A DNA stretch of 43,780 nt from a virus. A program made the translations under genes and the position numbers. Below the pieces are notes generated by a model that was given only the letters and a program-made list of their open reading frames with translations, did no database searches and had not been told where the DNA came from. Below are positions 1 to 6,037 of the stretch, one piece after another; the first letter of the stretch is position 1, and every line of letters starts with the position of its first letter. The stretch lies in the IMG/VR virus record IMGVR_UViG_3300034158_000006, positions 1-43,780 of that record. One strand, 5' to 3'.

Positions 1-1053
1 CAGGACTCCGAGGGTAGCCGCCGGCAGGAAGTCTTTGATGATCCAGCGAACCGATCGAACCTGGCTAGCGAAGTCATTGTGGGAGCGGATATTGAACTTG
101 CCGCCTTTCGGCTCCGGGAGGACTTCGAACTCATCAGGCGAAGCCGTCTCTAGTCCCGTCTCGCCGCCGGCGTCACGGATCATCTTTAAAACGGTGCCCA
201 TGGTCGTGTATTCGGCAGAGGTATTGATACCGAAAGAGTCCCAACGCGCTTTGCCAAACTCCATGCCGCCGTACTTAGGCGAATTGGCTGACCAATCGTC
301 CCACAGGTCAAACCCCTCGCCGAAGGTCTGGTGGTGGACCGCCATACCGATGTTGCGCCAGTCCTCATACCCGAGGTCATCCGGCAGCTTATGCAGCAAC
401 TCAGTTACCTGCTCCGGAGAAAGCGGCAGAGGCGGTTTACCGTCGCCTTCGTACTTATCACGAAGCTCCTTTACTCGGAGGAAACGCTTAAGGCTATAGG
501 CACGGTGGATCTCGCTAACAGGCGCCAGGGTGTTCTGATCACCCATTAGCTCTGTTAGGTCAGTGACGTTGCCAGTGAAGGTTACGAAGCCCTTTGAGTG
601 GAAAACCTCATACCCGAATTTATCGTCGGGATTGCGCGCCGGGCTGTCTTTGTCGTCGGGTATCACGCCAGAGAAGAAAGCACGAATGCCGTTGCCGGAT
701 GGGCTGAACTCGGCGTACGAACCGTCTGTCAGCTCTAGGACTAGTGGGTCTATCTGTCCGTTGACTACGCAGTCGTCGAAGTCGAGAGCGGTTATCCCGA
801 ACTCCGGCATCGTGGCAAACCCAACGCCCGCGAAGTCATGCTTCTCTGCGGCTGCTTTGGCCTCCTCGAAGGTGACGAGCAAAGCCCGGTCTTCATCGGA
901 GCAATGGGTATACTTTCGGACTAGCCCTGTAACGTAATAAGGCATTTTGGCGGCCTTCGGACGGCCAGGTTTGCGAACCCATCTCCAGACAAGCCAGCCT
1001 TTCAAATCCCGCATGGCGTCGGGCGCCTGCAGGTTCTCAAATTTCTTTGCCAT
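1..1053 (-). CDS. PrimPol/PriCT-2 primase-helicase, 3' part off the window
   Basis: Open frame of 351 codons from the ATG at 1053 to the window edge with no stop, so only the N-terminal part is present. Residues about 60-190 look like an archaeo-eukaryotic primase-polymerase domain: an acidic TALDFDDCVVNG segment, then SPSGNGIRAFF and HSKGFVTFTGN. Residues about 215-290 (LSPEQVTELLHKL, YEDWRNIGMAVH, GKARWDSF) match the PriCT-2 primase C-terminal domain. The visible end (VRWIIKDFLPAATLGVL) is the usual run-up to the Walker A motif of a RepA/AAA_25 helicase, which should lie beyond the edge. Role inferred: primer synthesis and unwinding for phage DNA replication. It lies 18 bases after the stop of a small gene on the same strand. 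The Shine-Dalgarno sequence is weak. Confidence 0.85.
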   Translation of the reverse strand, partial: MAKKFENLQAPDAMRDLKGWLVWRWVRKPGRPKAAKMPYYVTGLVRKYTHCSDEDRALLVTFEEAKAAAEKHDFAGVGFATMPEFGITALDFDDCVVNGQIDPLVLELTDGSYAEFSPSGNGIRAFFSGVIPDDKDSPARNPDDKFGYEVFHSKGFVTFTGNVTDLTELMGDQNTLAPVSEIHRAYSLKRFLRVKELRDKYEGDGKPPLPLSPEQVTELLHKLPDDLGYEDWRNIGMAVHHQTFGEGFDLWDDWSANSPKYGGMEFGKARWDSFGINTSAEYTTMGTVLKMIRDAGGETGLETASPDEFEVLPEPKGGKFNIRSHNDFASQVRSVRWIIKDFLPAATLGVL

Positions 1054-1071
1054 CTTCGAGGCACCCACGGC

Positions 1072-1299
1072 TTATAGCTCTGACGAGAGATCAATCTCGA
1101 CTAATTCTTCGCGCGCTTCCATCATGGAATCCGCCATGTAGAAAGACAAACGCGCAAGGGAGCGTCTGTGCCCCGTCGTAAAGGATACCGTCGGATCCTT
1201 CTCCTTTAGCTCTTTGAACCGCACCATCCAGTGGCTCAAAGCTACGGCGGCGAACTGATCGCGGATCAACATTTCTTCTCGTGTGTATTTCTTGATCAT
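1072..1299 (-). CDS. Small hypothetical protein between HTH regulator and primase
   Basis: 75 residues starting MIKKYTREEML. I chose this start because TAAGGAG lies at the right distance upstream of the ATG at 1299; a longer in-frame extension exists but would overlap the upstream regulator gene. The protein is mostly helical and charged, with no recognisable motif. It lies between the Cro-like regulator (ends 1311) and the primase (starts 1053), so it probably belongs to the same short leftward operon. Function unknown. Confidence 0.75.
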   Translation of the reverse strand: MIKKYTREEMLIRDQFAAVALSHWMVRFKELKEKDPTVSFTTGHRRSLARLSFYMADSMMEAREELVEIDLSSEL

Positions 1300-1310
1300 G
1301 GTGGCACTCC

Positions 1311-1625
1311 TTATACGTCGGACGAGAAGGTCGGGGCGGCCAGGATGTCGGCGTACTTCGGATTCATTAGAGAAGCCCGGGGAATGCCGTACAGCGATTC
1401 GATTTCCGGGATACGGGAGGTAGGCACGTACCCTTGGGATACCCACTGCTGGACGGCCTGGAACGACACGCCAAGACTATTGGCGAGTGCGGACAGGCTA
1501 CCGGCGGTGACCACTGCATCGAGAATGCCGCTGTACTCCTTCGCCTCGGCCAGTCGGTTCAGCATGTGGCCGCTGGCGCCCTTGCCTACTGCGCGTTGGG
1601 TAAGTGCTTTCAGTTTGTTGCTCAT
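1311..1625 (-). CDS. YdaS/Cro-like helix-turn-helix regulator
   Basis: 104 residues from the ATG at 1625 (MSNKLKALTQ), preceded by AGGA. The C-terminal half contains a helix-turn-helix, LSALANSLGVSFQAVQQWV, followed by YVPTSRIPEIESLYGIPRA. This is the pattern of the YdaS/Cro family, in which the segment after the HTH ends in an R-x-P-x-(I/L)-E motif. It is the first gene leftward from the divergent control region 1626-1770, the usual place for a Cro-type repressor that controls both directions. The N-terminal 45 residues match nothing I know. A longer in-frame form starting at 1673 would run over the predicted leftward promoter, so it is unlikely. Confidence 0.8.
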   Translation of the reverse strand: MSNKLKALTQRAVGKGASGHMLNRLAEAKEYSGILDAVVTAGSLSALANSLGVSFQAVQQWVSQGYVPTSRIPEIESLYGIPRASLMNPKYADILAAPTFSSDV

Positions 1626-1661
1626 AGGTAATCCTGCGTCGTGATGGAGGTACGTCGCCGC

Positions 1662-1690
1662 AGAGTACGGCATTAAGCAAGATAGTGCAA
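1662..1690 (-). promoter_or_regulatory. Predicted leftward sigma70-type promoter
   Basis: Reading leftward, TTGCAC (1690-1685) and TACTCT (1667-1662) are separated by 17 bases. Transcription would begin near 1655 and cover the HTH regulator, the 75-residue protein and the primase. The region also holds GCAAG repeats that could be operator half-sites. Confidence 0.5.
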
Positions 1691-1696
1691 GAAACT

Positions 1697-1745
1697 ACCG
1701 TTTATCGAAATCGCTAGACAGCGCAAGCAGTAGGTTGTACATTTG
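1697..1745 (+). promoter_or_regulatory. Early promoter module, copy a
   Basis: A 49-base element upstream of the lipoprotein gene. It runs ACCGTT, TCG, then GCGCAAG, six bases, and GTTGTACATTTG (1734-1745). It aligns without gaps to 3158-3206 with about 30 identities out of 49, and closely to 8127-8176. The TACATT part is a plausible -10 box. It also contains TTATCGAAA (1702-1710), which recurs at 8179-8187. Probable rightward early promoter with a shared regulator site; inferred from the repeat and its position. Confidence 0.6.
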
Positions 1746-1770
1746 CTTCACCAACACAGGAGCCCCAACC

Positions 1771-2145
1771 ATGAAACGCCTTTTAATCGCCCTTACCCTT
1801 TCCGCAACCCTTTCCGGGTGCTCGACCATCATGAACGACCGTATGACCGACGTGCAGGTCACGTCCGAGCCATCCGGTCAGCACTTCAGCATTACCGACG
1901 AAGATGGTCAGCGCGTCGCTACAGGCGTCACGCCGGCTAAAGTTAACCTGGACGCAGCAGCGGGTTTCTTCGACGGGCAGACCTACCAGGTGGCATACGA
2001 CAAAGGCCCGACCGTAGAACTCGACTCGCGCGTCACTGGCTGGTACTGGGTCGGCTTTTGTATCAGCGTGGTGTCGGGCCTGATGGTCGACCCCGCTACC
2101 GGCGATATGTTTTCGCTTCCTGATAACGTGAACGGGACTTATTGA
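1771..2145 (+). CDS. Phage-encoded lipoprotein
   Basis: 124 residues from the ATG at 1771, with CAGGAG upstream. The N-terminus is a lipoprotein signal peptide: MKRLLIALTLSAT, then the lipobox LSGC, with Cys near residue 17. The mature protein begins STIMNDRMTDVQVTSEPSGQ, resembling bacterial PEGA-like or YceK-like lipoproteins in which a short beta domain follows STIMN. A hydrophobic WYWVGFCISVVSGLMVDPATG segment near residues 88-110 resembles the glycine-rich membrane-associated part of such proteins. First gene of the rightward block, so likely expressed early and attached to a membrane. A superinfection-exclusion or envelope role is possible but is only inference. Confidence 0.8.
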   Translation: MKRLLIALTLSATLSGCSTIMNDRMTDVQVTSEPSGQHFSITDEDGQRVATGVTPAKVNLDAAAGFFDGQTYQVAYDKGPTVELDSRVTGWYWVGFCISVVSGLMVDPATGDMFSLPDNVNGTY

Positions 2146-2146
2146 G

Positions 2147-2437
2147 ATGAAGAACGGCCCAAAAAGTACACCTGCCGCCCAGTGGCGCGCCGCCGGTGAA
2201 GTAGATCCGCACGCAGGGCGCTACGACTGTGAGCGCGCCGAACTGGCAATGGGTCACCTAAGTGACGATGCGCTGGCTAACGGTGCTTTCATGAACTATG
2301 ACGCTCCACTCGATATCCACGGAATCTTAGCCGGTACGCACATCAGCCCTATCGCCTGGATGACAGCGGTAAAGGATCGGATTCGCTGGCTCAGCCGTAA
2401 ACTTGAGGAAGCTACCAATGAAAAAGCGCCCAGCTAA
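2147..2437 (+). CDS. Hypothetical early protein (96 aa)
   Basis: Starts one base after the lipoprotein stop (TGAGATG), so probably translationally coupled. The sequence has a polar N-terminus and a C-terminal helix rich in Lys/Arg/Glu. No domain recognised. Its 3' end overlaps the next small gene by 20 bases. Confidence 0.7.
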   Translation: MKNGPKSTPAAQWRAAGEVDPHAGRYDCERAELAMGHLSDDALANGAFMNYDAPLDIHGILAGTHISPIAWMTAVKDRIRWLSRKLEEATNEKAPS

Positions 2438-2543
2438 ACCCAAGATGTCAAAAGTCAACACCAGCGACTGCGCCAAAGGCCAGGTGCATGAGGTGGCCGC
2501 GCAAAAGGTTGTGAAAACCATGCCAGGAGGATTTATAGCGTGA
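2418..2543 (+). CDS. Small basic hypothetical protein (41 aa)
   Basis: ATG at 2418 is preceded by GAGGAAG at good spacing; the stop is TGA at 2541-2543. The protein begins MKKRPAKPKMSKVN and is strongly basic at the N-terminus. It overlaps the preceding gene by 20 bases and the following GTG by 4 (GTGA). The last codons, PGGFIA, contain the AGGAGG Shine-Dalgarno of the next gene. Function unknown. Confidence 0.6.
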   Translation: MKKRPAKPKMSKVNTSDCAKGQVHEVAAQKVVKTMPGGFIA

Positions 2544-2773
2544 GCCAGTGGATAGATGTAAACCACCAATTACCGGAAGACGGCGACCACGGCCTCTGTG
2601 CCGTCTACAGCATGGACAACCGCAGCAACGAAAAGATCGTTGCACCATTCACCTTCATGGACGGGAACTTCCACCCTTATGCAGACGAGGACAACGTAGA
2701 GCAGGACGACTATTGGTTAGATCCGCTCTATTGGCCCACGCACTGGATGCCCCTCCCGGAGCCGCCACAGTGA
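2540..2773 (+). CDS. DUF551 family protein, copy 1
   Basis: 77 residues from a GTG start in a GTGA overlap, with AGGAGG upstream. It has the DUF551 signature: an N-terminal W-I-D-V-x-x-x-L-P-x-D-G and a C-terminal THWMPLPEPP. This family is common in phages and has no known biochemical function. A second member lies at 11959-12213. The codons for the final LPEPP carry CCGGAG, which serves as Shine-Dalgarno for the next gene; the second copy has the same arrangement. Confidence 0.85.
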   Translation: MSQWIDVNHQLPEDGDHGLCAVYSMDNRSNEKIVAPFTFMDGNFHPYADEDNVEQDDYWLDPLYWPTHWMPLPEPPQ

Positions 2774-2928
2774 CCCTCCAATGCCCCAAGTGCGGTAACC
2801 CGGACGTGATACGCATGAGCAGCCTGCGCGTTATCCACTGCCCGGATTGCCATACGGAATCACCCTGGCCGTTGAAGGACGGCCAGAAGCCTTTGATCAA
2901 TACCAGCCGAGGAGATCGGAAGAAATGA
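2770..2928 (+). CDS. Small zinc-ribbon protein (52 aa)
   Basis: Starts at a GTG overlapping the DUF551 stop (GTGA). Two C-x2-C knuckles, CPKCGN near residues 6-11 and CPDCHT near 26-31, form a typical zinc ribbon like those of Com-type or DksA-like phage regulators. The rest is a short basic tail ending GDRKK. Nucleic-acid or protein binding is likely; the target is unknown. Confidence 0.7.
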   Translation: MTLQCPKCGNPDVIRMSSLRVIHCPDCHTESPWPLKDGQKPLINTSRGDRKK

Positions 2929-3158
2929 AGATTCCAAAACCACGAATTAGGAACTGGAATATATCTGCTACCCAGTGCGAAGGCGCTGGGATAAGCCGTA
3001 TCGGTTACACCATTCAAGACGCTTACGAACGTTGGCTAATAACTTTCAAGGGCCAGCAGCTCAGTACAGGGCATTGCGAAAACAAAAAGCAACCCGGTGG
3101 CTGCCATCTCCACAATCTGCAATGCGGGTACCCAGAATGTGATCGTCTTAAACCCTAA
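2925..3158 (+). CDS. Hypothetical protein (77 aa), Cys/His containing
   Basis: ATG at 2925 overlaps the preceding stop (ATGA), with GAGGAGAT upstream. The C-terminus has HCENKKQPGGCHLHNLQC and GYPEC, five or six Cys/His residues that could bind a metal. A following transcription start (3195 module) suggests this gene ends the first small operon. No family recognised. Confidence 0.65.
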   Translation: MKIPKPRIRNWNISATQCEGAGISRIGYTIQDAYERWLITFKGQQLSTGHCENKKQPGGCHLHNLQCGYPECDRLKP

Positions 3159-3206
3159 CCGTTCGTCGGACCTACAAGCAACCGCAAGTTTCGTGTTGTA
3201 TAGTTG
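3158..3206 (+). promoter_or_regulatory. Early promoter module, copy b
   Basis: Second copy of the conserved module. ACCGTTCGTCGG at 3158-3169, CAAG at 3175-3178 and again at 3185-3188 (10 bases apart), then GTTGTATAGTTG at 3195-3206. TATAGT (3199-3204) is a good -10 box, but no matching -35 is seen at 17 bases. The CAAG pair may therefore replace it as an activator site. It drives the gene at 3240. Confidence 0.65.
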
Positions 3207-3239
3207 CATCACACAGTAAACAAATAGGAGAAGGGCAAA

Positions 3240-3500
3240 ATGACTACTGATACTCAGCGCCACGCGAACAAGATCCGCAAATTCGAAGCCGCTATCGAGC
3301 GCGCTGGTGTAGATCGCGTTTCAGACAAGATCGGCCGCGGCGCCTTCAGCTCTCTGGAATCCGCTCGTGATGCGCAGACCCGCCGTCAGAGCCCGACTAT
3401 TATAGCTAACTTCCTGGCCGATGCTCAGCAGCGCTGCGAAGAGTTCCTGAACCTGCAGTGCGACGAAGACGTGTACGGCGTTCTCTGGAGCATTAAGTGA
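3240..3500 (+). CDS. Hypothetical early protein (86 aa)
   Basis: Strong Shine-Dalgarno (AGGAGAAGG). First gene after promoter module b. Helical, charged protein starting MTTDTQRHANKIRKFEAAIE, with no recognised domain. Followed in a GTGA overlap by the next gene, so the block 3240-5528 looks like one operon. Confidence 0.75.
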   Translation: MTTDTQRHANKIRKFEAAIERAGVDRVSDKIGRGAFSSLESARDAQTRRQSPTIIANFLADAQQRCEEFLNLQCDEDVYGVLWSIK

Positions 3501-3667
3501 ACCGCTTCAAACCCAATCAGACCGTCCGCATTAACGACACGCAGAGCGAGTACCACAAGTGCCTGGCGCGTGTCGTGAAGGTCGACCAGAAGAGCTACGA
3601 CGTGGCTGTAGGGCCTACCACAATGCGCGTCGTCCCCGAACAACTGCTAGGAGTACGCAAGCCGTGA
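3497..3667 (+). CDS. Small hypothetical protein (56 aa)
   Basis: GTG start in a GTGA overlap, with TGGAG upstream. The sequence (VNRFKPNQTVRIN, then LARVVKVDQKSYDV, VPEQLLGV) reads like a small SH3-like or Tudor-like beta barrel of the kind found in many phages. That fold is inferred from the alternating pattern only. Also overlaps the next gene by GTGA. Confidence 0.65.
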   Translation: MNRFKPNQTVRINDTQSEYHKCLARVVKVDQKSYDVAVGPTTMRVVPEQLLGVRKP

Positions 3668-3912
3668 ACGAGCATGAAGCAATGATCGCTTTCCTGTCCG
3701 GCATCCGTGTTCACGAGTCGGCGATGATTCCAGAGTTCCAAGAGTCGCACCGTCAAGAACGCAAGTGGGCGAACCGCGTGAAGTACCAGCGATACCGCCG
3801 GTTCGATATCGAGCAAGGTCGGGTAGTTATCTCAATGAACGGTGAACTGTACTGCCATCCGAACACGCTCAGCGTAATCCTAAAGGCCGCAGCCAAGGAG
3901 AGTTTGAAATGA
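3664..3912 (+). CDS. Hypothetical protein (82 aa)
   Basis: GTG at 3664 in a GTGA overlap, with CTAGGAG upstream. Basic central part (KYQRYRRFDIEQGRVV) and a beta-rich C-terminal half. No family recognised. Overlaps the next start by ATGA. Confidence 0.65.
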   Translation: MNEHEAMIAFLSGIRVHESAMIPEFQESHRQERKWANRVKYQRYRRFDIEQGRVVISMNGELYCHPNTLSVILKAAAKESLK

Positions 3913-4118
3913 TCACCCGCGCACAGGCTGAAGCTTTACTGACCCTGGCCGAGTCGCTGGAAGCGTGCGATCGCTTAGGTTTCCATCTAGGGGCCTACAT
4001 GGTTCAGGGAACAGGTATCCCGTATCTAACACAAGGTACCAACGACCTCGACTTAGAACTTACAGCGTCGGACATTCGTCTTTATGTAAGCGATCGCGCC
4101 CCTTATTCGGAGACCTGA
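3909..4118 (+). CDS. Hypothetical protein (69 aa)
   Basis: ATGA overlap with the preceding gene and AAGGAGAG Shine-Dalgarno. An N-terminal helix (ITRAQAEALLTLAESLEAC) is followed by a mixed segment. No motif recognised. Confidence 0.65.
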   Translation: MITRAQAEALLTLAESLEACDRLGFHLGAYMVQGTGIPYLTQGTNDLDLELTASDIRLYVSDRAPYSET

Positions 4119-4119
4119 C

Positions 4120-4188
4120 ATGGACGACGCCGACTTCATGTTCCTGACCATCGTTGCCTTGATCCTTCTCGGCTTCTATTTCGCATAA
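4120..4188 (+). CDS. 22-residue membrane miniprotein
   Basis: ATG at 4120 one base after the upstream stop, with CGGAG in front; stop TAA at 4186. The peptide has an acidic start, MDDADFM, followed by a single hydrophobic stretch, FLTIVALILLGFYFA. It therefore looks like a one-pass inner-membrane peptide, of a size and shape seen in small phage modulators of membrane enzymes. No homologue recognised. Confidence 0.5.
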   Translation: MDDADFMFLTIVALILLGFYFA

Positions 4189-4201
4189 AGGAGTAACCGC
4201 C

Positions 4202-4396
4202 ATGCTTCAGCCACCAGTATCGGACCTCACGCCTTGGCGCCCAGGTCACTGGATCACACAAACCGGGTACGCGCTAAACGACAAAGATTTAATTGTCGGA
4301 ACGAAGCGCGTTCCCGAAAGACGTACGGACATGCAAGCCAGCGTGCTCGAAGTGGATTTAGCAATCGAAAAGGTGATGCGCAAATGGCAGGACTAA
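4202..4396 (+). CDS. Hypothetical protein (64 aa)
   Basis: AAAGGAG Shine-Dalgarno 8 bases before the ATG. Begins MLQPPVSDLTPW and ends in a helix with KVMRKWQD. Its end overlaps the start of the CsrA-like gene by 13 bases, so the two are probably co-translated. Function unknown. Confidence 0.65.
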   Translation: MLQPPVSDLTPWRPGHWITQTGYALNDKDLIVGTKRVPERRTDMQASVLEVDLAIEKVMRKWQD

Positions 4397-4668
4397 TGCT
4401 CTCCCGTAAGGCCGGACAGTCTGTCCGCTTAGTGATCGATGGCAAAGCTGAATACGTCGATATCCTCGAGGTGTCGGGCGGTTCGTGCAAGATGCGTATC
4501 CTTTCAAGCCTTCAGGTTGAACGCGTTCGCTTCAAGGATTCTCTGCAAATTGCTGAAGGCGTAACGGTCACGGTTGTTGATCTCGCCAAAGGCTACGCCA
4601 AGCTTGGATTCGTCGCGCCCCGCGAAATACAGATCCTGCGTACCGAACTGATAAAGGAGGACGTATGA
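4384..4668 (+). CDS. CsrA/RsmA-family RNA-binding regulator with an insertion
   Basis: 94 residues. The start at 4384 is preferred over 4396 because AAGGTG is well spaced and residues 4-12 (LMLSRKAGQ) match the conserved CsrA first strand L-x-L-(T/S)-R-(R/K)-x-G. Residues 60-94 match the second half of CsrA: VTVTVVDLAKGYAKLG, then APREIQI and R86 in the position of the RNA-binding Arg44. About 40 extra residues (19-58) separate these halves; ordinary CsrA is about 60 residues. Pseudomonas RsmN/RsmF also carries an insertion, but this one is placed and composed differently. CsrA dimers bind GGA motifs near ribosome binding sites, so this protein probably alters translation of host or phage mRNAs. 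That role is inference. Confidence 0.8.
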   Translation: MAGLMLSRKAGQSVRLVIDGKAEYVDILEVSGGSCKMRILSSLQVERVRFKDSLQIAEGVTVTVVDLAKGYAKLGFVAPREIQILRTELIKEDV

Positions 4669-4922
4669 CGGCGGGTACTATTCACCACGGCGGTCACAAG
4701 GAGCGCAGCCCGGAGCACCGTCGAACTAAAGAAATGCTTAGTCCGCAGGTCGCTAAGACGGTGTGGACCAGTTTGCAAGTGCTGATGAAAGCCCGTGGCG
4801 TAACACAGGAAGAACTTGCCGCTGCGCTTAACTGCAAACGAGGGACTCTCAAAGGTATAGCTACCGGATATCTTTCTCGCGAACTGATGTTACGCATAAA
4901 GAAATGGTCCTCAAAGACGTGA
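4665..4922 (+). CDS. XRE-type helix-turn-helix protein
   Basis: 85 residues, ATGA overlap with the CsrA-like gene and a perfect AAGGAGG. Residues about 45-80 (VTQEELAAALNCKRGTLKGI) form a Cro/C1-type helix-turn-helix. The first 20 residues are His/Arg rich. Being coupled to the CsrA-like gene suggests that two regulators, one of DNA and one of RNA, are made together. Confidence 0.7.
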   Translation: MTAGTIHHGGHKERSPEHRRTKEMLSPQVAKTVWTSLQVLMKARGVTQEELAAALNCKRGTLKGIATGYLSRELMLRIKKWSSKT

Positions 4923-5242
4923 ACCGCTTTCCGTGCCGCTGCCGGTCTTGCGATGGCCGACGAACCATGAGCCAGCTACCCGAGAACATGCGCAACGGCT
5001 GCAAGTGCAAAGCGTGCCGGGAAGCACGAGCAAAAGGTATAGAGCCGATCGTGCATTGCAACTGCGGCGGCACGTACCGAGCAGACGTTTATCGCAAGAC
5101 CAAAGAACACAAACTACAAGGTTGCCGCTGCTCAGGTTTTCCATGGGACAACGGCACCCACCGCAAAGGTAGCTCCAGCCCATCGAACGGGTGGTACTGC
5201 ATCCATAACGTGAAAGGAGAAGGACAGCATGAACGAATTTAA
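4919..5242 (+). CDS. Cysteine-rich zinc-binding protein (107 aa)
   Basis: Start taken as the GTG at 4919 in a GTGA overlap; an ATG at 4904 is also possible and neither has a clear Shine-Dalgarno. Contains repeated Cys clusters CRCRSC, CKCKAC, CNCGG and CRCSG, with RADVYRKTKEHK between them. It looks like a two-repeat zinc-finger protein. No known family assigned. Overlaps the next gene by 14 bases. Confidence 0.55.
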   Translation: MNRFPCRCRSCDGRRTMSQLPENMRNGCKCKACREARAKGIEPIVHCNCGGTYRADVYRKTKEHKLQGCRCSGFPWDNGTHRKGSSSPSNGWYCIHNVKGEGQHERI

Positions 5243-5528
5243 AGGCACACCAGGCCCGTGGATATTAGGAAACGTAAACCACTTCCACGCGCAGTACGTG
5301 AACAAGGAAGGCTTAGAGCCTGCCATCTGTTCAGTGCTACCACTGGACGAAGTAACGGACGGCGAATGGCAGCGTGGCGCTGAGAGCCAAGCGAATGCCA
5401 GGATGCTTTGCGCGGCGCCCGAGCTGTTCAAAGCGGTGAATGATTTCCTGAACCACTTCGAAGGCGATATTCCGCTTTGGCTTTTCGAAGAAGCAGAAAA
5501 CGCAGTGGCGAAAGCACTCGGTAAATAG
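5229..5528 (+). CDS. Conserved phage protein of the TPGPW type (99 aa)
   Basis: Strong AAAGGAGAAGG Shine-Dalgarno. Begins with FKGTPGPW and has ANARMLCAAPELFKAV in the middle, the hallmark of a small protein family very common in phages of Gram-negative hosts. Its function is not known. Last gene before the promoter/operator at 5554. Confidence 0.75.
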   Translation: MNEFKGTPGPWILGNVNHFHAQYVNKEGLEPAICSVLPLDEVTDGEWQRGAESQANARMLCAAPELFKAVNDFLNHFEGDIPLWLFEEAENAVAKALGK

Positions 5529-5553
5529 CTACAAGCAATAGCAATTAATCCAC

Positions 5554-5592
5554 TTGACATACCTTGTGCCGCTCTCTACCATCTGCGGCACA
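5554..5592 (+). promoter_or_regulatory. Sigma70 promoter with overlapping operator dyad
   Basis: TTGACA (5554-5559), 17 bases, TACCAT (5577-5582). A perfect 8-bp inverted repeat, TGTGCCGC (5565-5572) and GCGGCACA (5585-5592), brackets the -10 box with a 12-base centre. This geometry suits a repressor that blocks polymerase. As RNA most of it would lie upstream of or at the start point, so a DNA operator is more likely than an attenuator. CTACAAGCAA just upstream (5529-5538) matches promoter module b. Confidence 0.7.
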
Positions 5593-5617
5593 CCTTAACT
5601 GAAAAGGAACTTGTAAC

Positions 5618-6034
5618 ATGTCGATCGAAGCCCTGATCCAAGCCCATACCGAAGCGCTGCTCGCAAACACCGAAGCCGTAAAGCTGCTGACCCTTTCCCT
5701 GGCCGGGCGTACACCTACGGCGAAAGAAGCCAAAGCGGAAAAGGTTATTGAAGCAGTCGAAGAGAAGACGATCAAGCAGGAAGTTGAAAAAGTCCTGACT
5801 GAAGTGATCGAAGAAAGCGATGCCGTGATCCCGGCATCGGTCCAATACGAAACCGTCCGCGCACTGGTGCTCAAACTGGCCCCAACGCAGCGTGACGCGA
5901 TCAAGGCACTCAACGCGAAGCACGGTATCGCGAACCTCAAAGTGCTGCTGGACAAAGAAGACGACTTCAGCACCGTGAACGACCAAGCGAAGCTGGAAGC
6001 CGTCTATGCCGATCTTCAGGAACTGGAGGCGTAA
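5618..6034 (+). CDS. Hypothetical coiled-coil protein heading the replication operon
   Basis: 138 residues, AAAAGGAAC Shine-Dalgarno. Residues 1-65 are Ala/Glu/Lys-rich helix; the C-terminal part (IKALNAKHGIANLKVLLDKEDDFSTVNDQ) resembles a small LEM-like or SAP-like helical domain found in phage proteins ahead of DUF2800/DUF2815 genes. First gene of the operon controlled at 5554. Function unknown; a role in replication or recombination is suggested only by context. Confidence 0.7.
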   Translation: MSIEALIQAHTEALLANTEAVKLLTLSLAGRTPTAKEAKAEKVIEAVEEKTIKQEVEKVLTEVIEESDAVIPASVQYETVRALVLKLAPTQRDAIKALNAKHGIANLKVLLDKEDDFSTVNDQAKLEAVYADLQELEA

Positions 6035-6037
6035 GCC

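Noticed and set aside
186-937. Plus-strand reading frames over the left end.
   Set aside because: They are shadows of the minus-strand primase, whose domain motifs are clear.
1735-1770. Longer form of the lipoprotein starting MYICFTNTG.
   Set aside because: It would begin within the promoter module and bury the lipoprotein signal; AGGAG fits the ATG at 1771.
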